A DNA stretch of 64,000 nt, from contig OY855915.1 in NCBI GenBank assembly GCA_963693305.1, positions 8,507,607-8,571,606 on the forward strand, in the 5' to 3' direction. Both the position numbers and the translations under genes were made by a program. The notes under the pieces are model-generated. The model was not told where the DNA came from and did no database searches. It saw only the letters and a program-made list of their open reading frames with translations. The DNA comes from Meandrina meandrites (Eukaryota > Cnidaria > Anthozoa > Scleractinia > Meandrinidae). Within the stretch, counting starts at the first letter, position 1, and each line of letters opens with the position of its first letter. Positions 23,711-34,101 of this stretch are shown one piece after another.

Positions 23711-24935
23711 CAGGAGTCCATAACTAGAAGTCTACATCTCTGGTAATAAGCCTTGAGATATGTCTTTCGCGTGTAGGCTATTTTTAGAACAGGTTTGCCG
23801 CGAACAAGTAGCCAATCACGTTGAAATATTTTTCAATTCGCGCCTTTGATTGGTTGAACAAATTTTTGAAGAAAAGCAGAACTGCAGAGGACGAGCGAAC
23901 GTCATTACGAAATTACTGTTTGTTGGTCATCATAATTTCCGTTTTGTGAGGATTAAATCGTCCGGACAAGAATCATCAGGCCATCTTTCATCGATGATGA
24001 TAGCATCGAAGTTGTAAAAATTCGGAGCATCCAAATAAGCGAGAGGACCTCAGTGTTTTGGAGTCAGAATACGAAATGGCAGCGAGCAAGAGAGACTAAT
24101 TCCGAGTCAAATTCAAAACGCGAAGACACTAAAGATTAATGGTACTCTCAAGATGAAGACAGGCATTAAGAGAGCAAGTACATTTTGGCACAGGTTCGTT
24201 GCCCCTGAAGCGCTCAAAATCGAGCGCGGAATGAACAGAATGCAGTTTGATTCGTTTGAGAACAACAATCAGAGAAAACGACAAGTTTGCCGAGTTTCGC
24301 ATGTTTTTGGAATTATAAGGACGGCATGACAACAAAAGACTGACTAAGGTAATGTACTTGTTTTAATATGAATAGAAATACGAGTTTAATTCATCGAACA
24401 ATGATGATTTCATTCACAGCCGTCAAAAGTTTATTCAACTTGTGCTTCTCGGGTACTTCGCAGCAGCTATCGTGTTGTGAATGTTGTTCAATATTTTAAC
24501 ACCAGGATATGCTGTACAAAATAAAGACACACTTTCCTACTAAAGGTCTGGGGTACTTCTGTTCATAATCTCTCGTAAATTATAAAAAGTCGACCTGCTT
24601 GTTTTGTGAGTTTGTCTTCGGAAACCCGACGACGGATTGCTTTTTCACTCGCCTTTAAATGCCACTGAACTGACGTTTGAAATCACTATTTACGATACTA
24701 CTTCTGCCGAAATGTGAGAATTAAAGAGAATGGCCTGTCAAGTGTTTGATGTGATTTGATTTATTTCACCTGCCACTTTCCAAAATATTCGGCCGCAACT
24801 TAGAACTCCAATGATGTTGAAGGAGTGGGTCACGTCATTTTCTCGCGAGCACACCAGTTTCTAAAAATAGCCTACACGCGAAAGACATAGCACGTGCGCC
24901 AATACCAGATGAAGACTTCTAGTTATGGACTTCTG
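23711..24935. mobile_element. TIR DNA element, copy 1, about 1.2 kb
   Basis: The ends are CAGGAGTCCATAACTAGAAG and CTTCTAGTTATGGACTTCTG, with further inverted similarity through the CTTTCGCGTGTAGGC block. It is flanked by TTATAAA and TTATTAA, a 7-bp target duplication with one mismatch. Internal frames are short and unassigned. A second copy lies at 34254-35544 in the opposite orientation. Confidence 0.8.
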
Positions 24936-25065
24936 TTATTAACCATACCTAATAGAGAGAAATAGAGAGGGGGGCTATTAAAGGTTTTACGGTATTTATT
25001 ATTCATAACTAATTAAAAAAATAAGAATCGTTCACATCGACTTTTCATTTGAAATGATTTTTTTT

Positions 25066-25352
25066 CTAAGATTTACCAATTAGTCCTGGAGCGCGTGTTA
25101 GATATGAGATGGTAGATAGCCAAGAAGGCGCACAGATCGGAGTTAGCTATAACTATCTCGTATCCAACAAGCGCGAGTGGAATAATTGTTTTATTAAAAA
25201 CAGCCGAAGAATTGCAATATTTGAGTTCCCCGACTGTTGTCGCTGACGTGTACACCTACCACATTTCTGGTCCATGGTAAATGACCTCATGTACCTTGGC
25301 CTGTAAACCAATCAAAACTCAGGAATTGTAATATACCGTGAATAGTTTAGAA
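25066..25352 (-). mobile_element. Palindrome-containing MITE, copy 1
   Basis: The reverse complement matches 60551-60828: AATTCCTGAGTTTTGATTGG, a central ATG/CAT palindrome, and a GGATATGAGAT inverted pair. It gives a short shared frame (IIPLALVGYEIVIAN) that results from the hairpin and is not a gene. Confidence 0.7.
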
Positions 25353-25399
25353 TCAATTGTTATATGCTACACTGATAATAGCTATACACGCACTGTCTG

Positions 25400-25930
25400 G
25401 ATAAATGTAGTCTTCTTCACTCGTGGTCGTTAGCGACCAAATTGTTGTAGCTCCTGAATACGTTTATGTCTTAAGGCTGGTTTCCAGCCCGTACTGCGCA
25501 GTCGCGGGGTTTGTTTTCATTTTTGTTTTGAATTCGTTGCTGACGTCACACTTCTGCAATAGCGTACATGAAGTTTTTTAGTCCGCCATTACGGTTCGTT
25601 TCGTTCAAGAATACTCGATGAGCTGAAACGTAGGTTTTGAATAGCGTGGATGTTCTTCTACTCGTTATTATTGTTTTGCAAGGACATCTAGTGCTACCAA
25701 TGAAGAAAAAGGTACGTTTCTTCAATAATTTTTATCTTTGCCAGTAAACATTCTTTCGTGTGAGACTCACATCAACATTGCAGTCGGAGATTGCGCAGTA
25801 CGGACTGGAAATCATCTATAAGTCCATGTTAACTTGTCAGAAATTCTCATGAAAATGTTGGACTTTTTCTTGTAGTCGTTTACTTCTCGTCATTGGGTTA
25901 GCATATCCTTTCCATAGGTCTTCTAAAAAG
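25400..25930 (-). pseudogene. Orphan C-terminal exon of a lost paralog, split by a MITE
   Basis: Sequence on both sides of the MITE matches the gene A tail exon (50950-51137): GTGGTCGTTAGCGACC...CTCCTGAATAC before it, and AGTCCATGTTAACTTG...TCATGAAAATGTTGGA after it. Removing the MITE restores colinearity. It lies upstream of gene C just as gene A's tail exon lies upstream of gene B. It is degraded, with no other exons of that copy attached. Confidence 0.75.
25476..25818 (+). mobile_element. GGTTTCCAG MITE, copy 1
   Basis: The ends are GGTTTCCAGCCCGTACTGCG and CGCAGTACGGACTGGAAATC. About 340 bp, inserted in the orphan tail exon with a short duplication of TAAG at the edges. Related copies lie at 62155-62456 and, inverted, at 63531-63854. 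Confidence 0.8.
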
Positions 25931-26109
25931 ATTCGAAAAAGAAAAACAACGCCTAACTGTCAAGTTTTTTCCGGAAGTTTGAACCCCCTGAGAGGGAGGA
26001 CTTTCCGACAATTTGGATGGGGTGGGCGACACGCTTCAATAAACCCTCGCCCTGTTTCAGACTAAAATATGCGATTTTTCCTCCCTAATTCAGACCTGTC
26101 GACATAGTC

Positions 26110-26710
26110 CGGGAGCTAGAGGCGCAGAAATGATTTTTTACACTGCAAGAGTACTGAAAAGATTTGACGACGGATTTCAATAGATTAAAACCTCCTCTTT
26201 AACGCTAGGTAGTCTGTGGTCTCAAATTGTGGTATACGTTTTGAGTTACTCCTATGTTTTTGAATGTCGGCACGTGTAAAATAGAGATTAAAATGAAAAC
26301 GAGGCCAATAATCACGCCTCAATATATTCAAAGGCCTTCCTTCAATTACACCAAACATTTTACCTAAATATCTTATAATACTTTTAGAAATAATTTTGAC
26401 AGAATCATCACCGCCTTGTGAAGATATCACGTGACATGTGTCGTTGTCTCATGTGAAGTAGCGCACCATCTTTTTCATTGTTAACTACGATCTAAGAAAG
26501 TTTTGCCCATGGAATTATAAAAGCAGCTCCCACATTCAAATTACTCTTTCCAGACTAAAAAAAGGGATTTCTTTTTAATTTATTACTTGTCGTAGGAAAA
26601 AAGTTGAGCGAAGCCCGTTAAACAAGCGTCTTTTAGAGAAGCCTCGATTTCATGTCTAATGGAGGAGGGACACTGATAGTAGACTGTGATGAAAAACGAA
26701 GACATTTAAG
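26110..26710 (+). repeat. Direct repeat U (left copy)
   Basis: Begins CGGGAGCTAGAGGCGCAGAA and is repeated in the same orientation, with divergence, at 29647-30255. It includes a TATAAAA-like site at about 26517-26523. It could be a terminal repeat or regulatory end of the transposon making up the big inverted repeat. Confidence 0.65.
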
Positions 26711-27031
26711 ATGATGTTCGATCTCCAGAAAATATATCAAACTTCACCAACAGTAAAATATACTCCGCTACTGTATTTAAAGCATAAGTTTACACGCTTT
26801 GCGGTGACTTTTTGAAACAGCATTCTTTGCAGAACTACTTAAAAACTGTTCTTCCGCCAGTGTAAAGAAAATATATAATAAAATCATAGCTGTAGAAATT
26901 GAATTAACAACACAATATATTATTCATAGATGCTAATGTATATGTAAACGTTTCTCTGCATGCATATCTACATACACACATCTCTGAAAATAACTCTCGA
27001 TAAAATTGCAGTAGCACGTAAGTTAGTTGAC

Positions 27032-27241
27032 TTATTCGCCATCTGAATCTTCTGAGTCGCTGGATACAGCAACCATCTTGTTCGGATTTTCACAATCGCT
27101 TTCACCCATACAGACGCAGGCCTCGGTACATGCAAGCGAAGCATTTTTACCGGAGCAGTTGCCTCTACATCGTGATTTCGAACAGCAACAACTGGTAAGT
27201 TCCACGAGACTTGCTGGTGCTGGTTCCTTGGTCATCAGCAC
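27032..27241 (-). pseudogene. Cysteine-rich (CXC-like) C-terminus of transposon ORF, left arm
   Basis: The frame contains CCCSKSRCRGNCSGKN and CTEACVCMGESDCENP. This resembles the tesmin/CXC-like cysteine cluster that ends many cnidarian transposon-associated proteins. It is the mirror of 32661-32870. Confidence 0.6.
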
Positions 27242-27566
27242 TGGAAGAACCTGGCCTTCGCTGCTTTCCCATCCATGTCCAACTGGTGAGGGTATGTTTT
27301 GTGTAGCTATCGAGGCACTCCTCCAAACAAATGTTTGGTAACTACACCTCTCTTAATGTGGAGCGAAAGACTGTCGGACGTTGGAGGCAGGGACTCGCTG
27401 CTCTGTTTCTTATGACAAAACATGGAATAACGAAGTTCATTCGCAGTCGAAATACTGTAGTTCTTACCCATTTAAGATATTATTGGGGGCAAAAAATTAG
27501 ATAAACAAGCCACATCAATCCATGTTTCAGAAGCAATATTTGCTCAGCTGATAGGAATTACCCTAT

Positions 27567-27742
27567 CAAAAAAACATGCCATTTCTTCAGACGTTCCATG
27601 TATCTTTCCACATGTACTCGCAAACTAGCGATTTTCTTGTTGCACTCACATTCTTGTGAACTAAATTGCCCTCTATCACTTAAAAAATGCGGCATTGCCA
27701 GTCATGCCCCCACTTTAGCCAGTTGATCTTTTATTAAGAAGC
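27567..27742 (-). pseudogene. DDE_Tnp_4-type transposase C-terminal fragment, left arm
   Basis: Mirror of 32160-32335; see that entry for the motif reading. It carries the same stop codon. Confidence 0.65.
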
Positions 27743-27876
27743 ATCAGGCATGACAACATCACCTTTTTGCAAATGATCATAAAATCCTGACTTCTCCACA
27801 ATCTCTGGGTCACTTATTGACCAAAAGCATAGCTTCCTTTACACATTTTTTGAACTTGCTTCAGGACGGACTTGCT

Positions 27877-28134
27877 TCAGGACGGTGTATATTGTGCTAA
27901 GTTCTGTTGATGATCCCTGTAGCATCGGGCACTAGCTACAGCACACGAGCAGGGTGTTTCAGGAAAAAACAATGCATTATAAGCGCTCCAACTTGGAACA
28001 GATTGCTTTTGTTGACCAACTTCTTCTGGTTCTTGCTGTAGCGGTCTTGACATTGAAGTAAAGGCCCAAACAAGATCAGTATTACAGGAAGCAAGGTACT
28101 TATCTCCAGCTACTTGGAAAGTTTCATCCTGCAA
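27877..28134 (-). pseudogene. Transposon ORF fragment (SWSAYNALF block), left arm
   Basis: Mirror of 31768-32025. It reads TDLVWAFTSMSRPL and VPSWSAYNALFFPE, a block I recognise from abundant cnidarian mobile-element proteins ('PWSSFNAAVS'). The continuation STELSTIYTVLKQ is in another frame, so the ORF is frameshifted. Confidence 0.55.
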
Positions 28135-28337
28135 AGTTCCTAGAAACGTAGTTACCGGCGGTCGCTTTACTGGGGATGAAAATTTGAGGATATCATTGAA
28201 CTTTCCACCTACTTCGATTGATCTTTTTCTGATTGAGTGACTGGATTACCAACGACTTTAGGCTGGAGTTCAGGACCAAACGACTTTCTCTGGAACACAG
28301 CTAAGGTGGTGGCATGCGTAGTGTTCTTTCCATCAAG

Positions 28338-28734
28338 AGGGGTATATAGTGGTCCTTGAAAAATCATGGATCTCGGAAAATTTTAGGCGAGTCTCGAAAT
28401 CTCGGCGTAGCAAACAAGAGTCTCGGAAGTCTCGGAATCTCGAGCTCGCAAAAAACAACGCTCGTCTCGGAATCTCGAATTTTGAAATTGAGTCTCCGAG
28501 CTCGCAAACCAAGCGAAAGTTTTAATCAGTTTGAGCCGTCACAAAACAACGGCAACAACAACAGCAAAGCAGAGAGCTACAGAGCGTTAGACTAGCTTTG
28601 TAATAGTCTCGCGCTGGGATTTCTAGATCACGGAGTCTCGCGCTCGGATTTTTGAATCACGGTTTCTCGGGCTCGGATTTTAAATGAGGGCTCGGCGTCT
28701 CGGCGAGTCTCGGATTTTAACACTCTGTACCCCT
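28338..28734. mobile_element. MITE nested in the transposon, left arm
   Basis: Mirror of 31168-31564. CTCGGAATCTCG-type internal repeats, AGGGGTA ends, flanked by CTTGAT duplications (read on the other strand as ATCAAG). Confidence 0.8.
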
Positions 28735-29646
28735 ATCAAGGGTTTCCTCGTTGATGTCGTTGTTATCTGCTGCTGCCTGAATAAAGACATTGGGGGAGAT
28801 ATTAGAAGGTACGACTACTTGGTTCTGCTCAGATTTTGCTAAGATCTCAACTGCAAGACTAGAATCGACGCTCTCGATTTCGTCGTAAGATTAACAATTA
28901 CCCATGCGATTACGCATTGTCACGCTTTTCTCAATTTTTCTACACTGTCCACCTGACAGATGATATTCTTTTGCAATAAGTGCCGAGTTCAGTGCACGTA
29001 CGTGGCCTCTTTAATGGAGGTGGCACATCTATTTGGATGACATCGCTATTGTAGCTAAAAAATAAATTGAAAAGAGCTAACATTTTGAGAAAAAAATAAT
29101 TTAACCCAGGTATTTTTGAAACTGATACGCATTTGAAGAGAGATGGCAACAAATAAATGCAAAAGTTCACATTCGAATTTTACTACTTATTTAATTGTTT
29201 TTGTCTGATTCGAATTCTCACCAGTATCTACTGTTACTCTTTCTTAAGCTTAGCAGCAGTGATATGAAAGTTAAATAAAATATTTCACACGCAAATATCG
29301 CAATATTTCGTAAAGGAAAGTTAGCTCGGTAAGCTATACAGTAAATAAAGCAGTTTTACAGATATTATCGCATTCACTTTCAAGGGTTGTTTCGTATTCA
29401 CAATACTGTTTTACAATTCTGAAAATATTCTGAAAAATACCTTAAAAATATCGTATGACGGCGTCAATCCTGCGACCACGATTATATTAATAACACGTGG
29501 AAGATAACATTTTGCCACCTTATTTTTCGGCGAGCGAAAATTAGGTATTGAAAACATTACCAGGAGAAATAAAACAATAGACCATTCAAATATTGCAGTT
29601 AGAATATTGCTACAACAGTTCTAGACTCTTACCTTTGACAATAATG

Positions 29647-30255
29647 CGGGAGCTAGAGGCGCAGAAATGATTTTTTACACTGCAAGAGTACTGAAAAGAT
29701 TTGACGACGGATTTCAATAGATTAAAACCTCCTCTTTAAAGCTAGGTAGTTTGTGGTTTCAAATTGTGGTATACGTTTTGAGTTATTGCTATATGTTTTT
29801 GTAAGTCGGCATGTGTAAAAAAGAGATTAACATGAAAACGAGGCCAATAATCACGCCTCAATATATTCAAAGGACTTCCTTTAATTACACCAAACAATTT
29901 ACCTAGATATCTTATAATACTCTAAGAAGTCGATTTGGACAGAAGCAGCAAAGCCTTTTAAAGATACTACGTGATATATGTCATTGCCTCTTGTGAAGTA
30001 GCGCAGCATCTTTGTTCATTGTTAAATACGACCTAAAACGTTTTGCCTGTGGAAATATAAAAACACATTTGCACGTTCAATATACTGTTTTAAGTCAAAA
30101 AAAGAAAGAAGATGTCGAAACGATCAACTTTCGTTCCAAAAATTTGAGCAGCAGCTGTTAACAAGGCATATATTTTTTGAGGAGCCTCGTTTTCAAGCTG
30201 AACGACGGTGATCAGTCGTCGATGAGATACAACTGAGACAAAGTAGGCATGGCAG
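29647..30255 (+). repeat. Spacer of the inverted repeat = diverged direct repeat U'
   Basis: The 609-bp spacer starts with the same CGGGAGCTAGAGGCGCAGAA as 26110 and stays alignable for most of its length (ACACTGCAAGAGTACTGAAA, GTATACGTTTTGAGTTA). U and U' differ by many substitutions and small indels, while the arms do not. The direct repeat is therefore older than the inversion. Confidence 0.75.
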
Positions 30256-31019
30256 CATTATTGTCAAAGGTAAGAGTCTAGAACTGTTGTAGCAATATTC
30301 TAACTGCAATATTTGAATGGTCTATTGTTTTATTTCTCCTGGTAATGTTTTCAATACCTAATTTTCGCTCGCCGAAAAATAAGGTGGCAAAATGTTATCT
30401 TCCACGTGTTATTAATATAATCGTGGTCGCAGGATTGACGCCGTCATACGATATTTTTAAGGTATTTTTCAGAATATTTTCAGAATTGTAAAACAGTATT
30501 GTGAATACGAAACAACCCTTGAAAGTGAATGCGATAATATCTGTAAAACTGCTTTATTTACTGTATAGCTTACCGAGCTAACTTTCCTTTACGAAATATT
30601 GCGATATTTGCGTGTGAAATATTTTATTTAACTTTCATATCACTGCTGCTAAGCTTAAGAAAGAGTAACAGTAGATACTGGTGAGAATTCGAATCAGACA
30701 AAAACAATTAAATAAGTAGTAAAATTCGAATGTGAACTTTTGCATTTATTTGTTGCCATCTCTCTTCAAATGCGTATCAGTTTCAAAAATACCTGGGTTA
30801 AATTATTTTTTTCTCAAAATGTTAGCTCTTTTCAATTTATTTTTTAGCTACAATAGCGATGTCATCCAAATAGATGTGCCACCTCCATTAAAGAGGCCAC
30901 GTACGTGCACTGAACTCGGCACTTATTGCAAAAGAATATCATCTGTCAGGTGGACAGTGTAGAAAAATTGAGAAAAGCGTGACAATGCGTAATCGCATGG
31001 GTAATTGTTAATCTTACGA

Positions 31020-31165
31020 CGAAATCGAGAGCGTCGATTCTAGTCTTGCAGTTGAGATCTTAGCAAAATCTGAGCAGAACCAAGTAGTCGTACCTTCTAA
31101 TATCTCCCCCAATGTCTTTATTCAGGCAGCAGCAGATAACAACGACATCAACGAGGAAACCCTTG
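31020..31165 (+). pseudogene. Transposon ORF, upstream fragment
   Basis: The + frame reads ESVDSSLAVEILAKSEQNQ, then ISPNVFIQAAADNNDINEE, and is interrupted by the MITE at 31168. After the MITE the same protein appears to resume (GKNTTHATTLAVFQRKSFG). Family not identified. Confidence 0.45.
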
Positions 31166-31167
31166 AT

Positions 31168-31564
31168 AGGGGTACAGAGTGTTAAAATCCGAGACTCGCC
31201 GAGACGCCGAGCCCTCATTTAAAATCCGAGCCCGAGAAACCGTGATTCAAAAATCCGAGCGCGAGACTCCGTGATCTAGAAATCCCAGCGCGAGACTATT
31301 ACAAAGCTAGTCTAACGCTCTGTAGCTCTCTGCTTTGCTGTTGTTGTTGCCGTTGTTTTGTGACGGCTCAAACTGATTAAAACTTTCGCTTGGTTTGCGA
31401 GCTCGGAGACTCAATTTCAAAATTCGAGATTCCGAGACGAGCGTTGTTTTTTGCGAGCTCGAGATTCCGAGACTTCCGAGACTCTTGTTTGCTACGCCGA
31501 GATTTCGAGACTCGCCTAAAATTTTCCGAGATCCATGATTTTTCAAGGACCACTATATACCCCT
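31168..31564. mobile_element. MITE inserted in transposon ORF, with 6-bp target duplication
   Basis: The ends AGGGGTACAGAGTG and CACTATATACCCCT are imperfect inverted repeats. CTTGAT flanks both sides (31162-31167 and 31565-31570). The interior is made of CGAGACTCC/TCCGAGAC-like repeats. Present identically in the left arm, so it inserted before the inversion. Confidence 0.85.
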
Positions 31565-31767
31565 CTTGATGGAAAGAACACTACGCATGCCACCACCTTA
31601 GCTGTGTTCCAGAGAAAGTCGTTTGGTCCTGAACTCCAGCCTAAAGTCGTTGGTAATCCAGTCACTCAATCAGAAAAAGATCAATCGAAGTAGGTGGAAA
31701 GTTCAATGATATCCTCAAATTTTCATCCCCAGTAAAGCGACCGCCGGTAACTACGTTTCTAGGAACT

Positions 31768-32025
31768 TTGCAGGATGAAACTTTCCAAGTAGCTGGAGAT
31801 AAGTACCTTGCTTCCTGTAATACTGATCTTGTTTGGGCCTTTACTTCAATGTCAAGACCGCTACAGCAAGAACCAGAAGAAGTTGGTCAACAAAAGCAAT
31901 CTGTTCCAAGTTGGAGCGCTTATAATGCATTGTTTTTTCCTGAAACACCCTGCTCGTGTGCTGTAGCTAGTGCCCGATGCTACAGGGATCATCAACAGAA
32001 CTTAGCACAATATACACCGTCCTGA
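31768..32025 (+). pseudogene. Transposon ORF fragment (SWSAYNALF block), right arm
   Basis: 85-codon open frame, mirror of 27877-28134. The preceding in-frame sequence (SPVKRPPVTTFLGTLQDETF) shows it is an internal piece of a longer protein, not a gene starting at the Met. Confidence 0.55.
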
Positions 32026-32159
32026 AGCAAGTCCGTCCTGAAGCAAGTTCAAAAAATGTGTAAAGGAAGCTATGCTTTTGGTCAATAAGTGACCCAGAGA
32101 TTGTGGAGAAGTCAGGATTTTATGATCATTTGCAAAAAGGTGATGTTGTCATGCCTGAT

Positions 32160-32335
32160 GCTTCTTAATAAAAGATCAACTGGCTAAAGTGGGGGCATGA
32201 CTGGCAATGCCGCATTTTTTAAGTGATAGAGGGCAATTTAGTTCACAAGAATGTGAGTGCAACAAGAAAATCGCTAGTTTGCGAGTACATGTGGAAAGAT
32301 ACATGGAACGTCTGAAGAAATGGCATGTTTTTTTG
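32160..32335 (+). pseudogene. DDE_Tnp_4-type transposase C-terminal fragment, right arm
   Basis: The + frame reads FLIKDQLAKVGA, a stop, then MPHFLSDRGQFSSQE and KKIASLRVHVERYMERLKKW. 'IASLRVHVERxxxRLKxxxV' is the hallmark end of the IS5-like/PIF-Harbinger DDE_Tnp_4 transposase core, after the last catalytic acid. The in-frame stop and the broken upstream part show the transposase is dead. Confidence 0.7.
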
Positions 32336-32660
32336 ATAGGGTAATTCCTATCAGCTGAGCAAATATTGCTTCTGAAACATGAATTGATGTGGCTTGTTTA
32401 TCTAATTTTTTGCCCCCAATAATATCTTAAATGGGTAAGAACTACAGTATTTCGACTGCGAATGAACTTCGTTATTCCATGTTTTGTCATAAGAAACAGA
32501 GCAGCGAGTCCCTGCCTCCAACGTCCGACAGTCTTTCGCTCCACATTAAGAGAGGTGTAGTTACCAAACATTTGTTTGGAGGAGTGCCTCGATAGCTACA
32601 CAAAACATACCCTCACCAGTTGGACATGGATGGGAAAGCAGCGAAGGCCAGGTTCTTCCA

Positions 32661-32870
32661 GTGCTGATGACCAAGGAACCAGCACCAGCAAGTCTCGTGG
32701 AACTTACCAGTTGTTGCTGTTCGAAATCACGATGTAGAGGCAACTGCTCCGGTAAAAATGCTTCGCTTGCATGTACCGAGGCCTGCGTCTGTATGGGTGA
32801 AAGCGATTGTGAAAATCCGAACAAGATGGTTGCTGTATCCAGCGACTCAGAAGATTCAGATGGCGAATAA
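32661..32870 (+). pseudogene. Cysteine-rich (CXC-like) C-terminus of transposon ORF, right arm
   Basis: Frame with a dense CCCSKSRCRGNC cluster followed by an acidic tail ending SSDSEDSDGE and a stop. Probably the end of the same protein as the 31768-32025 block. Confidence 0.6.
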
Positions 32871-33597
32871 GTCAACTAACTTACGTGCTACTGCAATTTT
32901 ATCGAGAGTTATTTTCAGAGATGTGTGTATGTAGATATGCATGCAGAGAAACGTTTACATATACATTAGCATCTATGAATAATATATTGTGTTGTTAATT
33001 CAATTTCTACAGCTATGATTTTATTATATATTTTCTTTACACTGGCGGAAGAACAGTTTTTAAGTAGTTCTGCAAAGAATGCTGTTTCAAAAAGTCACCG
33101 CAAAGCGTGTAAACTTATGCTTTAAATACAGTAGCGGAGTATATTTTACTGTTGGTGAAGTTTGATATATTTTCTGGAGATCGAACATCATCTTAAATGT
33201 CTTCGTTTTTCATCACAGTCTACTATCAGTGTCCCTCCTCCATTAGACATGAAATCGAGGCTTCTCTAAAAGACGCTTGTTTAACGGGCTTCGCTCAACT
33301 TTTTTCCTACGACAAGTAATAAATTAAAAAGAAATCCCTTTTTTTAGTCTGGAAAGAGTAATTTGAATGTGGGAGCTGCTTTTATAATTCCATGGGCAAA
33401 ACTTTCTTAGATCGTAGTTAACAATGAAAAAGATGGTGCGCTACTTCACATGAGACAACGACACATGTCACGTGATATCTTCACAAGGCGGTGATGATTC
33501 TGTCAAAATTATTTCTAAAAGTCCTATTATTTTAGCAAACATTAAAAAGGAATAGAGAGATACCTAAAACGACAGAACGAAGTAACGGTCGAATACT

Positions 33598-33603
33598 TTT
33601 ATT
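33598..33603 (-). promoter_or_regulatory. Candidate polyadenylation signal of gene B
   Basis: AATAAA on the minus strand, about 300 bp past the gene B stop codon. AATAAA is common in AT-rich DNA, so this is only positional support. Confidence 0.3.
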
Positions 33604-33907
33604 TTTAGCGTTAGCATCCCCAAATCGCACGATTTTAAGATCATTACATATAAACGTCCAGTTATATAGCTATCCGTTTTCTTTGAGCTATGATATGGTT
33701 TTTTGACAATGCCATATATAACAGCGTGCTGTGTATACAATAGTAACGTGGTAGAAGTCTCAGTGAATAGCATCATAGCTATATCTAGGAAAACACTATT
33801 TAGACACTCACAAAAGAAAGGGCTGATATAAAACAGGAGCATATGATTGGACGATTGTCCAATAGATATGAAAAAACGTGGCTATATCGAAACAGCGTTT
33901 AATGTTT

Positions 33908-34101
33908 TTACGATGTTTTAGAAAGAACCCTGTTTTTCCATGTATGTTCTCCCTGTTGTGTGACTAAGGCTTGGTACACCTGTAACTGCCTTTTGTGTTT
34001 GTCCCTTAATCCATTGTAGGCTTGTGTAAAATTCGAATAGAAGTCTTCAACAATTTCTGCTATTTCAGCTTTCTGGGATATATAAAGGTCTTTGCTGCGC
34101 C
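33908..34101 (-). CDS. Gene B last exon: cytoplasmic tail
   Basis: Phase 1 start, TAA stop at 33908-33910. It encodes RSKDLYISQKAEIAEIVEDF, then a predicted helix (FTQAYNGLRDKHKRQLQVY) and a basic end. Probably a short coiled coil after TM3. The gene A tail differs in sequence but keeps the helical pattern F-x-x-x-Y-x-x-LR-K. Confidence 0.82.

Larger units (their letters stand above)
26380..29647 (+). repeat. Left arm of giant inverted repeat
   Basis: Position x pairs with 59902 minus x throughout. The arm is about 3268 bp, and all open frames checked are identical in the two arms. The match ends sharply at 26380/33522 and at 29647/30255. Such identity implies a very recent inverted duplication, gene conversion, or an assembly fold-back. 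Confidence 0.92.
30255..33522 (-). repeat. Right arm of giant inverted repeat
   Basis: Reverse complement of 26380-29647. The transposon reads left to right on the plus strand here. The outer edge lacks the first ~270 bp of repeat U that is present outside the left arm, so the inverted copy is truncated inside U. Confidence 0.92.

Noticed and set aside
24129..24335. Gene from a short frame repeated at 34851-35093
   Set aside because: The shared frame is internal to two copies of a TIR element and shows no recognised domain.
26110..30255. LTR retrotransposon bounded by U and U'
   Set aside because: No gag, protease, reverse transcriptase or primer-binding site; the coding remnants are DDE_Tnp_4-like, so a DNA element is more likely.
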